This document shows, piece after piece, positions 42,592-51,686 of a stretch of DNA of 64,000 bases (position 1 is its first letter; the number at the start of each line of letters is the position of its first letter). The DNA comes from Pedobacter sp. Leaf250 (GTDB lineage Bacteria > Bacteroidota > Bacteroidia > Sphingobacteriales > Sphingobacteriaceae), in the NCBI RefSeq assembly GCF_920984735.1, contig NZ_CAKLBU010000005.1:1-64000 (forward strand). The letters are read 5' to 3'. The position numbers and the translations under genes are program-made. The notes under the pieces were generated by a model. That model was not told where the DNA came from and did not search any database. It worked only from the letters and a program-made list of their open reading frames with translations.

Positions 42592-43386
42592 TTAAATTAT
42601 TTGTAAGTTATGGCCTGTCATCAATAGGATGATGATGATTAAACCTGCAACAATTCTATACCAGCCAAACATTTTGAAACCATGTTTATTTAAGTAGCCA
42701 ATAAAACTTTTTATTGCCAACAAAGCCACAATAAATGCCACTACATTTCCAATAATTAACAAATTTGTTTGTTCGGGTGTAATGGTGTGACCATCTTTAT
42801 AAAAATCTAAAAGTTTTTTTCCAGTAGCGGCAAACATAGTTGGCACAGCCAAAAAGAATGAAAATTCTGCAGCCAATTTTCTGCTTAATTTCTGAGTCAT
42901 ACCACCCACAATTGTAGCTCCAGATCGTGAAACTCCAGGAATCATCGCAATACATTGAAAGAAACCAATTTTTAAGGCGGTGAGATATGAAATCTGTTCT
43001 TCTTCATTAATGGTTGGTTTATCAAACCATTTATCAACAAAAAGCAAAATGATACCGCCTACCAATAATGATATTCCAACTGCCATTGGGCTTTCTAATA
43101 GCTCATCGATTTTTTTACTCAGCAAAAGGCCAAAAACAGCTGCAGGAATAAATGCAACTATCAGTTTAAAATAGAAGTTTATTGATTTAAAGAAGCGTTT
43201 AAAATATAAAACCACAACCGATAAAATTGCCCCTAGCTGAATGGCTACAGTAAATAGTTTCACGAAGGGATCACTGGCAATGCCCATGAATGAAGAGCCG
43301 ATAATCATGTGTCCGGTACTTGAAACGGGTAAAAATTCAGTTAATCCTTCAATGATGGCTAGGATAATGGCTTGAAAATAGTTCAT
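42592..43386 (-). CDS. uppP: Undecaprenyl-diphosphate phosphatase
   Basis: A 264-residue membrane enzyme of the BacA type with about eight helices, which recycles the C55 lipid carrier for peptidoglycan and surface polymers. Both signature loops are present: [14 protein letters not shown] (13-26) and [10 protein letters not shown] near 155. It lies between DUF3098 and truB, the normal order in this phylum. Low-level bacitracin resistance comes with this family. Confidence 0.95.
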   Translation of the reverse strand: MNYFQAIILAIIEGLTEFLPVSSTGHMIIGSSFMGIASDPFVKLFTVAIQLGAILSVVVLYFKRFFKSINFYFKLIVAFIPAAVFGLLLSKKIDELLESPMAVGISLLVGGIILLFVDKWFDKPTINEEEQISYLTALKIGFFQCIAMIPGVSRSGATIVGGMTQKLSRKLAAEFSFFLAVPTMFAATGKKLLDFYKDGHTITPEQTNLLIIGNVVAFIVALLAIKSFIGYLNKHGFKMFGWYRIVAGLIIIILLMTGHNLQII

Positions 43387-43408
43387 AGATATAAATGGCG
43401 TAGAAACA

Positions 43409-43442
43409 TAGAAAACGCCTAATTTAAGTTAAGCGTTTTCTA
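43409..43442 (-). terminator. Hairpin between DUF3098 and uppP
   Basis: TAGAAAACGC and GCGTTTTCTA are perfect 10-base arms around a 14-base loop, placed between two genes of the same direction. On the minus strand a short T-rich tail follows. It may partly end or protect the ftsX transcript; it would not fully cut off uppP. Confidence 0.45.
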
Positions 43443-43465
43443 TATCGGATTCCGTTATGGAAAAT

Positions 43466-43696
43466 TTACTTTTTTAAAATGGCGTATATTCCAAATGCAA
43501 AGCCGAATAATACCACTAATGGTGCCAACAAGGTTCTTCTGAAATCATAAATATCGCCGGTTGTTCCCATCATTAAGATAAAACCAAGGGCAACAATAGC
43601 CATGCTAATCAACAATAATTGATAGTTTTTTTTAGTAAATACCAATTCGCTTTTAACGTCCTTAACAATTGGAACGGTCTTTTTTTCTAATGCCAT
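43466..43696 (-). CDS. DUF3098 membrane protein
   Basis: A 76-residue protein with two membrane segments (about 29-45 and 55-73) and the DUF3098 pattern (LVFTKKNYQLLLISMAIVALGFILM, then FDFRRTLLAPLVVLFGFAFG-like). It is Bacteroidota-specific and almost always sits directly after ftsX, as here with a one-base overlap, so it is likely tied to division. Its function has not been established. Confidence 0.92.
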   Translation of the reverse strand: MALEKKTVPIVKDVKSELVFTKKNYQLLLISMAIVALGFILMMGTTGDIYDFRRTLLAPLVVLFGFAFGIYAILKK

Positions 43697-44574
43697 TATC
43701 TGTAAAGATTATAAGATTTTAAACGTAAATATCTGCTTACTGCAAACCATGTACTAATGCCTGTAATAAATATCCCGATGATTACCAAAGCCACAAATAC
43801 AAAACCAAATTCTTTGTAATTGTTTAAGATGATAATTTCAGGAACTTCTTTACGGGCATAAATTAATGTAGCTAACAGGATAATAATTGCAATAAAAGCT
43901 GCAATTAAACCGTGTAATGCCGCAAATAATAAGAAAGGACGTCTGATAAAATTTTTCGTTGCACCAACCAGCTGCATACTTTTAATTAAAAATCTTTGAG
44001 AATAAATTGCCAGGCGTATAGTATTGTTAATCAGTGCAATAGAAATTATTAACAATAATGCCGCAAAAGCAAGAATAATTAATCCGATGGTGTTTATATT
44101 TTTATTTACCATATCGATCAGCGAGCTTTGGTAAACTACCTCTTTAACAACAGGGTTTTTAGAAATCGCAACTTTTAATGCGTCAATACTTTTATTATTT
44201 GCATATTCTGCTTTTAAATACACATCGAAAGTTGAAGTTAACGGGTTATAGCCTAAAAAGTTAACAAAATCTTCTCCTAAATCTTGAGTCAGGTTTCTAG
44301 CCGCCAACTCTTTGTTAACATATTGAGTTTGTTTTACTGCCCGGTTTAAATTCAACTCTTTTTGGAAAGCCAAAACGTCAGTTTCTTTAGCACCTTCATC
44401 AACAATAATATTTAAAACGATATTTTCTTTAACGTAGTTCGATAGGTTTTTGGCATGTACAAGTACCAACCCAAGCAGCCCTAGCATTAATAAAACCAAT
44501 GCAATACTGATAATCGTAGAGATATATACGGTTTTGGTTTTCTTAGATGCGTCACTTACTTCGAATTCTTCCAT
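43696..44574 (-). CDS. ftsX: Cell division protein FtsX
   Basis: A 292-residue permease that, with the ATPase FtsE, transmits division signals to peptidoglycan hydrolases. One N-terminal membrane segment (about 18-40), an extracytoplasmic domain (about 45-165 with EFQKELNLNRAVKQTQYVNKELAA) and three C-terminal segments, the first beginning IGLIILAFAALLLII. No ftsE is adjacent, which is common in the phylum. The first gene of the ftsX-DUF3098-uppP-truB-yitT-ribF block. Confidence 0.93.
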   Translation of the reverse strand: MEEFEVSDASKKTKTVYISTIISIALVLLMLGLLGLVLVHAKNLSNYVKENIVLNIIVDEGAKETDVLAFQKELNLNRAVKQTQYVNKELAARNLTQDLGEDFVNFLGYNPLTSTFDVYLKAEYANNKSIDALKVAISKNPVVKEVVYQSSLIDMVNKNINTIGLIILAFAALLLIISIALINNTIRLAIYSQRFLIKSMQLVGATKNFIRRPFLLFAALHGLIAAFIAIIILLATLIYARKEVPEIIILNNYKEFGFVFVALVIIGIFITGISTWFAVSRYLRLKSYNLYR

Positions 44575-44755
44575 GTATTTTTACTTTTGTTTTTGCGAAA
44601 ATATAAATTATACCTGATAAACACCAATATAATCAACATAAACGGCCATAGTGAAAATTTAGTTTTTTTAATAAATTAAAAATTTTTGGCTTTTTAATAG
44701 TGCGGTACGAAATTTGTTGAAACGGCGTTATCTTAATAACCCAATTAAAATTCAA

Positions 44756-45202
44756 ATGAAAAAACAAATTACTCTGCTTAGTTTATTACTGGTATTTACC
44801 GCTGTGCTTTTTTCTTGTAAGAAAGACGATTCTTCAGTTAAAGCTCGTGTAACCGGAAGATGGAGCGTTACTAAAATAGATGTTTCTGGCTACACTACAG
44901 CCGATACCCAATCAGATCCTAGTAAAGTTAATGGTACAATTACCGGTTTAAGTGGCGATTATATGGATTTCAAAGCTGATAACGATGACCAGGTAGAATT
45001 GAGTATTAAGGGCAATAGAACAATTGGAACCTATATCGGAACTTATGCAAAAATAGGACAGGACGCGGTTGAAACAATAAACATGAGCTTTGCAGAAGGT
45101 AATTTTTATTGTATAGTTGATGTACTTACAAGCAACAAATTACAGATTACAGCAAAACTCGATAAAACAAATGTGGTTAAGGTTTTTTATTTAACGAGAT
45201 AA
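44756..45202 (+). CDS. Putative lipoprotein, lipocalin-like size
   Basis: A 148-residue protein with a lipoprotein signal: hydrophobic ITLLSLLLVFTAVLF followed by the lipobox LFSC, so Cys22 or nearby is lipidated. The mature part is strand-rich (GRWSVTKIDVSGY, YMDFKADNDDQVELSIKGN, TYIGTYAKIG) as in the small lipocalin-like Bacteroidota lipoproteins. A GTG- or TTG-type start 14 codons upstream lengthens the frame but spoils the signal peptide, so ATG 44756 is chosen. It has its own strong terminator. Function unknown. Confidence 0.72.
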   Translation: MKKQITLLSLLLVFTAVLFSCKKDDSSVKARVTGRWSVTKIDVSGYTTADTQSDPSKVNGTITGLSGDYMDFKADNDDQVELSIKGNRTIGTYIGTYAKIGQDAVETINMSFAEGNFYCIVDVLTSNKLQITAKLDKTNVVKVFYLTR

Positions 45203-45227
45203 AAATTTAAATAATAAATATTTATTT

Positions 45228-45264
45228 GCGCCATTGGTTATCATAATCAATGGCGCATTTTTTT
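45228..45264 (+). terminator. Terminator after lipoprotein gene
   Basis: GCGCCATTG and CAATGGCGC form a stem with inner pairs (GTTA/TAAT) and are followed by a run of seven Ts, a classic intrinsic terminator. Confidence 0.9.
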
Positions 45265-45272
45265 AAGTCTTT

Positions 45273-45337
45273 CGTCATTGCGAGGCACGAAGCAATTTTT
45301 AAAGAAATAGTGGATTGCTTCGTGCCTCGCAATGACG
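45273..45337. repeat. Long palindromic REP-like element upstream of leuS
   Basis: Two perfect 24-base arms, 45273-45296 (CGTCATTGCGAGGCACGAAG...) and 45314-45337 (its reverse complement), with a 17-base loop. The same arm sequence occurs after leuS at 48391. It is far too long for a terminator stem and is higher in GC than the surroundings, so it is a dispersed palindromic element. Confidence 0.75.
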
Positions 45338-45459
45338 ATCTATCGAACAAACATGTAAATCCTAATTCAGTGAAAATCTGTGTTTCCATAGCGAAAATTA
45401 TGTTTTACTAAACCCCTTAATTTCCGTAATTTCGCACCTTTAAAAATTTAATACTTGCA

Positions 45460-48285
45460 ATGGATTACCAATTCAAAGAAATAGAACAAAAGTGGCAGAA
45501 ATTTTGGGCCGATCATCAAACATTTAAAGCTGAAAGTAATTCTGAAAAACCAAAATACTATGTATTAGATATGTTCCCTTATCCATCGGGAGCAGGTTTA
45601 CATGTTGGTCATCCACTGGGTTACATTGCATCAGATATTTTTTCGAGATACAAACGCCTTAAAGGCTTTAACGTTTTGCATCCAATGGGTTACGATTCAT
45701 TTGGTTTACCTGCAGAACAATATGCTATTCAAACCGGTCAACACCCGGCAATTACAACCGATGCAAACATTGCAACTTATCGTCGCCAGTTAGACCAAAT
45801 AGGTTTTTCTTTCGATTGGAGTCGTGAGGTGCGTACCAGCGAACCATCTTATTACAAGTGGACACAGTGGATTTTTATGCAATTGTTCAATTCGTGGTAT
45901 AACATCGAAAACGATAGGGCAGAAGATATCACTACACTAATCGAAAAATTTAACGCTTCAGGCACAACCGATGTTAAAGCGGTTTGCGACGAAGATGTGA
46001 AATCTTTCTTGCCAAGCGATTGGGCAACTTTTACTGAAGAAGAAAAACAAATCGAGTTGTTGAAATACCGCATGACTTACCTTCGGGAAAGTACTGTAAA
46101 CTGGTGCCCGGCTTTGGGAACGGTTTTAGCAAACGATGAGGTAAAAGATGGTTTTTCTGAACGTGGTGGTTTTCCTGTTGAGCAAAAGAAAATGATGCAA
46201 TGGAGCATGAGAATCACGGCATATTCTGATAGATTATTGCAAGGTTTGGATACCATCGATTGGCCTGAACCGATTAAGGAAATGCAACGCAACTGGATTG
46301 GGAAAAGTGTTGGTGCATCTGTTAAGTTCAAAGTTGAAAGTTCAAAGTTGAAAGATGAATCTTCGGACTCCGGACTTCCGACTCCTGACTTTATCGAAGT
46401 TTTCACCACACGTGTTGATACCATTTTTGGCGTTTCCTATTTAGTGTTAGCACCAGAACATGAATGGGTTTCTGAATTAACCACGCCAGCGCAAAAACAA
46501 GATATTAAGAATTACATTGCTCAAACTAAAAAGAAATCGGAATTAGACCGCATGGCGGATACGAAAACCGTTTCAGGAGCTTTTACAGGTACTTATGTTA
46601 TTAATCCCGTAAATGGCGAACGCGTTCAATTATGGATTGCCGACTACGTACTTGCGGGTTACGGTACAGGTGCGGTTATGGGTGTGCCGAGCGGCGACCA
46701 ACGCGATTGGTTGTTCGCCACGCATTTCAACCTACCGATTATCCAAATTTTGGATGGCCAAAAAGATATTGAAACACAAGCCGACCCTACAAAAGAGGGA
46801 AAATACATCAATTCTGGTTTCATCAATGGTTTAACTTATAAAGAAGCTGTTCCATTCTTGAATAATTGGTTAGAAGAGAAAAAAGTTGGTAAAGCAAAGG
46901 TTAATTTCCGCCAACGTGATGCGATTTTTGGTCGCCAGCGTTATTGGGGAGAACCGATTCCAGTATATTTTAAAGATGGATTACCTTACTTAATCAACGA
47001 AGAGGAGTTGCCTTTAATTTTGCCTGAGATTGATAAATATTTACCAACTGAAACAGGAGAGCCACCTTTAGCGAGGGCTGAAGGATGGCAGCCAAAAGAT
47101 GGTGACCATTACGAGTTAAGCACCATGCCGGGTTGGGCAGGTAGTAGCTGGTATTGGTACCGCTATATGGATGCAGAAAATAACGCAGATTTTGCTTCGA
47201 AAGAAGCTGTTGAATACTGGAAAGATGTTGATTTGTATATTGGTGGGTCTGAACATGCAACTGGTCATTTATTGTACAGCCGTTTCTGGAACAAATTTTT
47301 GAAAGATTTGGGTTATATCAAAGAAGAAGAACCTTTCAAAAAACTCATTAATCAAGGCATGATTCAGGGCAGAAGTAATTTTGTTTATAGGATTAATGAT
47401 GCGGATGGCAAACCGACAAATACTTACGTTTCTGCCGGATTAAGAAAAGAATACAAAACTTCGGCATTACACGTTGATGTTAACATTGTAGAAAACGATA
47501 CTTTAGATTTAAATAAATTCAAAGCCTGGAGAGAAGAATATGCAAACGCAGAATTCATTCTGGAAGGTGGAAAATACATCTGTGGTGTTGAGGTAGAAAA
47601 AATGTCGAAATCAAAATTCAATGTGGTTAATCCTGATGATTTGATTGAGCGTTATGGAGCCGATACGTTACGTATGTACGAAATGTTTTTAGGTCCGCTG
47701 GAACAAAGCAAACCCTGGAATACAAATGGTATTGAGGGCGTATTTAAGTTCTTGCGTAAATTCTGGAGGTTATTTCATAATGAAGCCTGGGAATTTAGCG
47801 TTTCTGATGCGGAACCAACCAAGGCAGAATTAAAGACCTTACATAAAATCATTAAAAAAGTACAAGATGATATTGAACGGTTTTCTTTCAATACTTCGGT
47901 TTCCAGTTTTATGATTGCGGTTAATGAGCTAACGGATTTGAAATGCAACAAACGCAGTATCTTGCAGGATATGGTGATTTTACTTTCATCTTATGCGCCA
48001 CACATCTGCGAAGAACTTTGGGTTCAATTGGGTAACGGAGCTGGAAGTTTATCTTACACAGCATTTCCAACTTTCAATCCAGAACACCTGGTAGAAGATG
48101 AATTTGCTTATCCTGTTTCCATCAACGGAAAAATGAAAATGAATTTGAATTTGAGTTTAACATTGGCTCAGGCAGAGGCAGAGGCTATTTTGTTAGCAGA
48201 TGAACAGTTCACTAAATATTTAGATGGGAAGTTGCCTAAGAAAATCATTTTCGTAAAAGGGAAGATTATTAATGTAGTGGTTTAA
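45460..48285 (+). CDS. leuS: Leucyl-tRNA synthetase
   Basis: A 941-residue class I aminoacyl-tRNA synthetase. HVGH (48-51) of the HIGH motif in the Rossmann domain, a large CP1 editing domain (about 230-430, with VFTTRVDTIFG), the KMSKS loop near 714-718 (VEKMSKSKFNVVNPDD) and the anticodon-binding helices at the end. A segment of about 24 residues at 289-312 (starting KVESSKLKDESSDSG) at the entrance of the editing domain is extra and is encoded by ten 7-base repeats (46324-46393). The frame is intact. It lies between two copies of a REP-like palindrome. Likely promoter box TAATTTCG near 45427. Confidence 0.97.
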   Translation: MDYQFKEIEQKWQKFWADHQTFKAESNSEKPKYYVLDMFPYPSGAGLHVGHPLGYIASDIFSRYKRLKGFNVLHPMGYDSFGLPAEQYAIQTGQHPAITTDANIATYRRQLDQIGFSFDWSREVRTSEPSYYKWTQWIFMQLFNSWYNIENDRAEDITTLIEKFNASGTTDVKAVCDEDVKSFLPSDWATFTEEEKQIELLKYRMTYLRESTVNWCPALGTVLANDEVKDGFSERGGFPVEQKKMMQWSMRITAYSDRLLQGLDTIDWPEPIKEMQRNWIGKSVGASVKFKVESSKLKDESSDSGLPTPDFIEVFTTRVDTIFGVSYLVLAPEHEWVSELTTPAQKQDIKNYIAQTKKKSELDRMADTKTVSGAFTGTYVINPVNGERVQLWIADYVLAGYGTGAVMGVPSGDQRDWLFATHFNLPIIQILDGQKDIETQADPTKEGKYINSGFINGLTYKEAVPFLNNWLEEKKVGKAKVNFRQRDAIFGRQRYWGEPIPVYFKDGLPYLINEEELPLILPEIDKYLPTETGEPPLARAEGWQPKDGDHYELSTMPGWAGSSWYWYRYMDAENNADFASKEAVEYWKDVDLYIGGSEHATGHLLYSRFWNKFLKDLGYIKEEEPFKKLINQGMIQGRSNFVYRINDADGKPTNTYVSAGLRKEYKTSALHVDVNIVENDTLDLNKFKAWREEYANAEFILEGGKYICGVEVEKMSKSKFNVVNPDDLIERYGADTLRMYEMFLGPLEQSKPWNTNGIEGVFKFLRKFWRLFHNEAWEFSVSDAEPTKAELKTLHKIIKKVQDDIERFSFNTSVSSFMIAVNELTDLKCNKRSILQDMVILLSSYAPHICEELWVQLGNGAGSLSYTAFPTFNPEHLVEDEFAYPVSINGKMKMNLNLSLTLAQAEAEAILLADEQFTKYLDGKLPKKIIFVKGKIINVVV
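46324..46393. repeat. Heptad repeat inside leuS
   Basis: Ten 7-base units without a gap: AAGTTCA, AAGTTGA, AAGTTCA, AAGTTGA, AAGATGA, ATCTTCG, GACTCCG, GACTTCC, GACTCCT, GACTTTA. 70 bases keep the frame because the boundaries adjust; the encoded loop is Ser/Lys/Asp-rich and probably disordered. Words are shared with spacer repeats at 37031 and with ribF. Confidence 0.65.
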
Positions 48286-48293
48286 GTTTTTAA

Positions 48294-48328
48294 GCTGAAA
48301 GGTTAAAGACTAAAGCAGAAAGCTTTCT
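48294..48328. repeat. Heptad repeat after leuS
   Basis: Five 7-base units GCTGAAA, GGTTAAA, GACTAAA, GCAGAAA, GCTTTCT directly follow the leuS stop. The same units in opposite orientation occur before the helicase stop at 48721-48755. Confidence 0.55.
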
Positions 48329-48346
48329 AACGATTTTTATAAAAAG

Positions 48347-48382
48347 AAACCCCGAGTTGAGAAAATCAATTCGGGGTTTTTT
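48347..48382 (+). terminator. leuS terminator
   Basis: AAACCCCGAGTTGA pairs with TCAATTCGGGGTTT around GAAAA, followed by TTTTA. A strong intrinsic terminator for leuS, usable from both sides. Confidence 0.9.
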
Positions 48383-48388
48383 ATGCTT

Positions 48389-48496
48389 TCCGTCATTGCG
48401 AGGCACGAAGCAATCTTCAACTATAGGGTTTTCATAGCGAGCGCATTAAGATTGCTTTCCTGAATGGTCGGGATAAACTGTGCCTCGCAATGACGA
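48389..48496. repeat. REP-like palindromic element downstream of leuS
   Basis: CGTCATTGCGAGGCA (from 48391) and TGCCTCGCAATGACG (to 48495) are perfect outer arms; inside them GAAGCAATCTT and AAGATTGCTT form a second pair, giving a complex, cruciform-like structure of about 105 bases. The left arm repeats the first 23 bases of the 45273 element. Confidence 0.7.
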
Positions 48497-48538
48497 CCGT
48501 TTATGCAAAGTTTATTATCAAAATTCTTTTATGCACTT

Positions 48539-48600
48539 CGTCCTGCTGAATTTAATTCATCTATTTGCAGTTAAGACCCTGAAATAAATTCAGGGTGACG
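48539..48600. repeat. Second palindromic element (CCTGAATTTATTTCAGG type)
   Basis: CGTCCTGCTGAATTTAATTCA and CTGAAATAAATTCAGGGTGACG form imperfect arms, and the right arm itself folds as ACCCTGAA / TTCAGGGT. It is related in form, not in sequence, to the neighbouring REP-like element. Confidence 0.5.
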
Positions 48601-48665
48601 ACCATTCTTATTAAATCTATTAAAGGACTTTGCAATTTCATGGCCGCCTGGCTTCAGCCGTCGCA

Positions 48666-48706
48666 TAAAAAACCCGGGTTGTAATTTTTACAACCCGGGT
48701 TTTTAT
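48666..48706. terminator. Bidirectional terminator between leuS region and helicase
   Basis: AAAACCCGGGTTGTAA and TTACAACCCGGGTTTT are perfect arms with a short loop and A/T runs on either side. It can end the helicase transcript on the minus strand. Confidence 0.9.
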
Positions 48707-48720
48707 CATTTGCAAAGAAG

Positions 48721-48756
48721 CTTTATCTTTTGAGCTTTAGTCTTTCAGCTAAAAGC
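48721..48756. repeat. Heptad repeat before helicase stop
   Basis: Units CTTTATC, TTTTGAG, CTTTAGT, CTTTCAG, CTAAAAG run up to the helicase stop codon; the reverse complement (GCTGAAA, GACTAAA) matches the array after leuS. Confidence 0.5.
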
Positions 48757-50058
48757 TTACTTCGCCTTGTTTCTATTTCCACCAAATCTACGGTTGTTAC
48801 TGGCATTACGAGGCTTACCGCTCATGTTTCCATCACCACCGCCTCTTTTGCCGCCACCACCACCTTTCGATTGCGCTTGTGGTTTACGTTTCACCTGGTT
48901 TTTTGCCAACATACTTTCCCAGGTTAAAGGGTAAGGATGGTTATCAACAACAGGCAACGTTATTTTAATCAGTTTCTGAATATCTAATAAATATTCGTTC
49001 TCCTCAGCATCACAGAATGAAATGGCAATACCATTTGCACCCGCACGGCCCGTACGACCAATCCTGTGCACATAAGATTCAGGGATATTCGGTAATTCGT
49101 AATTGAAAACGTGAGATAACTGGTCGATATCTATACCACGGGCAGCAATATCAGTAGCGACTAAAACACGAATTTTCCTGTCTTTAAAATCTGTTAAAGC
49201 TCTCTGACGGGCATTTTGTGATTTATTTCCGTGAATGGCAGCAGCCTTGATCCCAGCGTGTGCTAAATCCTTTACAATTCGATCTGCTCCATGTTTTGTA
49301 CGGGTAAAAACCAAAGCCGTTTCAATCGCTTTATCTTCCAATAAGTGAATTAAAAGTTTCTTTTTATCTGGTTTATCTACAAAATAAATAGATTGGTTAA
49401 TGGTTTCAGCCGTTGAAGAAACTGGTGTAACCTCCACTTTCGTAGGACTAGATAAAATAGTATTCGCTAGCTTTTGAATTTCATCAGGCATGGTTGCCGA
49501 GAAAAATAATGTCTGGCGTTTTGCTGGTAACTTAGCCACCACTCTTTTTACATCGTGGATAAAACCCATATCCAACATACGGTCGGCCTCATCTAAAACA
49601 AAAAGTTCGATGGTGTTTAAGCTAATGAAACCTTGGTTCATTAAATCTAATAAACGACCAGGTGTAGCCACTAAAATATCAACGCCTTTTCTTAGCGCTT
49701 CAACTTGTGAGTGTTGGTTTACACCACCAAAAATTACCAAACGGCGTAAATTTAAGTTACTTCCGTAAGCTTTAAAACTTTCTTCAATTTGGATGGCAAG
49801 CTCACGTGTTGGTGTTAAAACTAAAGCTTTTATGTTTTTTGTGGCTTTAGTATTGATGTGTTTTTCGTGCAACAATTGCAACATCGGGATAGCAAAAGCA
49901 GCAGTTTTACCCGTTCCTGTTTGTGCGCAACCTAATAAATCTTTTCCTTTTAAAATCGTTGGGATGGATTGCTCCTGTATTGGTGTAGGTTGTGTATAAC
50001 CTTCTTTCTCAAGAGCCTTTAAAATTGGCTCAATGAGGTTTAATTCTTTGAATAACAT
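48757..50058 (-). CDS. DEAD-box RNA helicase (RhlE-like)
   Basis: A 433-residue ATP-dependent RNA helicase. Seen in order: Q-motif region (FKELNLIEPILKALEKEGYTQPTPIQ), AQTGTGKTAAF (motif I), PTRELA, VLDEADRMLDMG (motif II), SATMP, and HRIGRTGRAG (motif VI). The C-terminal 40 residues are Gly/Arg/Asn-rich (GGGGGKRGGGDG), an RNA-binding tail common in cold-adaptation and ribosome-assembly helicases. The frame extends 87 codons upstream, but that part is unlike any helicase and spans a heptad repeat, so ATG 50058 is chosen. Confidence 0.93.
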   Translation of the reverse strand: MLFKELNLIEPILKALEKEGYTQPTPIQEQSIPTILKGKDLLGCAQTGTGKTAAFAIPMLQLLHEKHINTKATKNIKALVLTPTRELAIQIEESFKAYGSNLNLRRLVIFGGVNQHSQVEALRKGVDILVATPGRLLDLMNQGFISLNTIELFVLDEADRMLDMGFIHDVKRVVAKLPAKRQTLFFSATMPDEIQKLANTILSSPTKVEVTPVSSTAETINQSIYFVDKPDKKKLLIHLLEDKAIETALVFTRTKHGADRIVKDLAHAGIKAAAIHGNKSQNARQRALTDFKDRKIRVLVATDIAARGIDIDQLSHVFNYELPNIPESYVHRIGRTGRAGANGIAISFCDAEENEYLLDIQKLIKITLPVVDNHPYPLTWESMLAKNQVKRKPQAQSKGGGGGKRGGGDGNMSGKPRNASNNRRFGGNRNKAK

Positions 50059-50188
50059 GTATGTTTTTTTGTAATATTTATCGAAGAAGCTAGAACAATC
50101 AATTGTTGAAGGACTAACTTGCGGAGAGAATATGCCAATAGATTGACAAGCCCTTATTCCTGCTTCAGCGGCAAAGATACGAATAATA

Positions 50189-50279
50189 TATGGAAGAGGG
50201 AAAAGGGAGAATATAAGAGGGGAAAATGGAAGATGGCAAATAAAAAATAGTAAATGGGGAATAGAGGTGAAATAGAAAT
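50189..50279. repeat. Heptad repeat upstream of the helicase gene
   Basis: About thirteen purine-rich 7-base units: TATGGAA, GAGGGAA, AAGGGAG, AATATAA, GAGGGGA, AAATGGA, AGATGGC, AAATAAA, AAATAGT, AAATGGG, GAATAGA, GGTGAAA, TAGAAAT. The period is visible although the units vary. A shorter group at 50320-50347 (CCTAAAA, TCCTTTA, ATCTTTA, AAATCCT) follows. Confidence 0.5.
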
Positions 50280-50351
50280 ATCGGAAATTCGATGCTAAAA
50301 AGTTGTGAGCCTTCTCCATCCTAAAATCCTTTAATCTTTAAAATCCTGGCA

Positions 50352-51686
50352 CTACTTCTCTTCCTTAAATCTGCTAAAAAACAATAGCGCAATTAAACAT
50401 AATCCAAAACCCACGATTCCATTAAGGCGGAGTCCGAAATCATTTCCAGGATCTTTACCGTAAATGGTGAGCATGGCAAAAATTGCAATTCCCAAAGTTT
50501 GCCCAAGTTTAACAAATAAATATTTTACCGCGAAAAACATGCCCTCGTGGTTTTCGCCAGTTTCAAGTGTATCTTTTTGAGCAATATCTGCTAAAATTGC
50601 GGTTGGTAAAATCCCTAACGCAGCCAACGGAAAAGAGGCTGATAAAACCAAAATATAAATTTGGGTATGCGGACCAAATGGCAATTTCCCTAAAAAGAAA
50701 ATGGTTACAAATATTAAGCACAGTACACCAAATGCCAGCAGTACAAATGGTTTTTTACCAATTTTTGCCGAACCAAAATTTACCAAAGGATAAAATAACA
50801 AAGAAGCCATTACCATAGCGCCCATAAATTTCCCGCCTTCTGATTCTGGTAAGCCCAGAAGTACGGTACAAAAGAATAATAAGCCGCTAGAGATAATGCT
50901 TAAAGCCGTGTAAAAAGCAAAATCTGAAATAAGGTAATATTTAAAATTACTGTTTTTAAAAGTATTCTTAATTGCTGGCCATAGGGGAATATGGGTTGGT
51001 TTTGCCACAGAAAATTCTTTTTCGTTGATAAAGAAAATGGGTAGCAACATCACAATTCCTGATAAAATACACAAGCCCCAAATGGCAATTTGAACAGCCT
51101 CGCTACGGTTTGCAACCACAAAATTATTTTGTACTAAATCTGCAAAATTATTGGTGCAGGCTGATAAAATAATTCCAATAACAAAGCCAACTTGCTGATA
51201 GCTTGATAACTTCACTTTCTGCCTTGGCGTATTGGTCACTTCTGCCAATAAAGCATTATAAGGAATGATGTAGGTAGTTACAGAAACAAAAAACAAGCAG
51301 AGCGTAATGGTTAACCACCAGGCATTATGTAGGCTTTCTCCTTTTTGAATGGGATAAAAAACCAATGCACAGAAAATCATTGCAGGCACAATTGCCCATT
51401 TCATAAACGGCATCCGGCGGCCGTTTGGGTTTTTACTGGCATCACTTCTTGATGCAATAAAAGGATCGAAAATGGCATCAACTAATCGGCCTGATGCTGC
51501 AATAATGGAAAGAATATTAAATGCACCTAAAAAAACAAGTTGTGGTACTAAAGGTGGTAAGCCAGCATTGCTTGGTGGTAAATAGAAATAGGGAAGCATT
51601 ACGATGATGATATTTGTCATCGTGCTCCAGCCAATCATGCCTGCTGCATAAGCAATTTCTTGTTTTAGTGAGAGTGTTTTATTCAT
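50352..51686 (-). CDS. MFS transporter, GPH (MelB-like) sugar:cation symporter type
   Basis: A 444-residue, twelve-helix transporter. The opening LKQEIAYAAGMIGWSTMTNII and the loop DAIFDPFIASRSDASKNPNGRRMPFM are typical of glycoside-pentoside-hexuronide:cation symporters; the D-P-x-(I/L)-x-x-x-S-D element is a cation-site hallmark. The sugar cannot be told and there is no sugar hydrolase nearby. Its start overlaps the end of a short upstream frame (51679-51801), as if once coupled to an upstream gene. Confidence 0.85.
   Translation of the reverse strand: MNKTLSLKQEIAYAAGMIGWSTMTNIIIVMLPYFYLPPSNAGLPPLVPQLVFLGAFNILSIIAASGRLVDAIFDPFIASRSDASKNPNGRRMPFMKWAIVPAMIFCALVFYPIQKGESLHNAWWLTITLCLFFVSVTTYIIPYNALLAEVTNTPRQKVKLSSYQQVGFVIGIILSACTNNFADLVQNNFVVANRSEAVQIAIWGLCILSGIVMLLPIFFINEKEFSVAKPTHIPLWPAIKNTFKNSNFKYYLISDFAFYTALSIISSGLLFFCTVLLGLPESEGGKFMGAMVMASLLFYPLVNFGSAKIGKKPFVLLAFGVLCLIFVTIFFLGKLPFGPHTQIYILVLSASFPLAALGILPTAILADIAQKDTLETGENHEGMFFAVKYLFVKLGQTLGIAIFAMLTIYGKDPGNDFGLRLNGIVGFGLCLIALLFFSRFKEEK

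Noticed and set aside
50059..50319. 87-codon N-terminal extension of the helicase
   Set aside because: Not helicase-like, starts far upstream and spans a heptad repeat.
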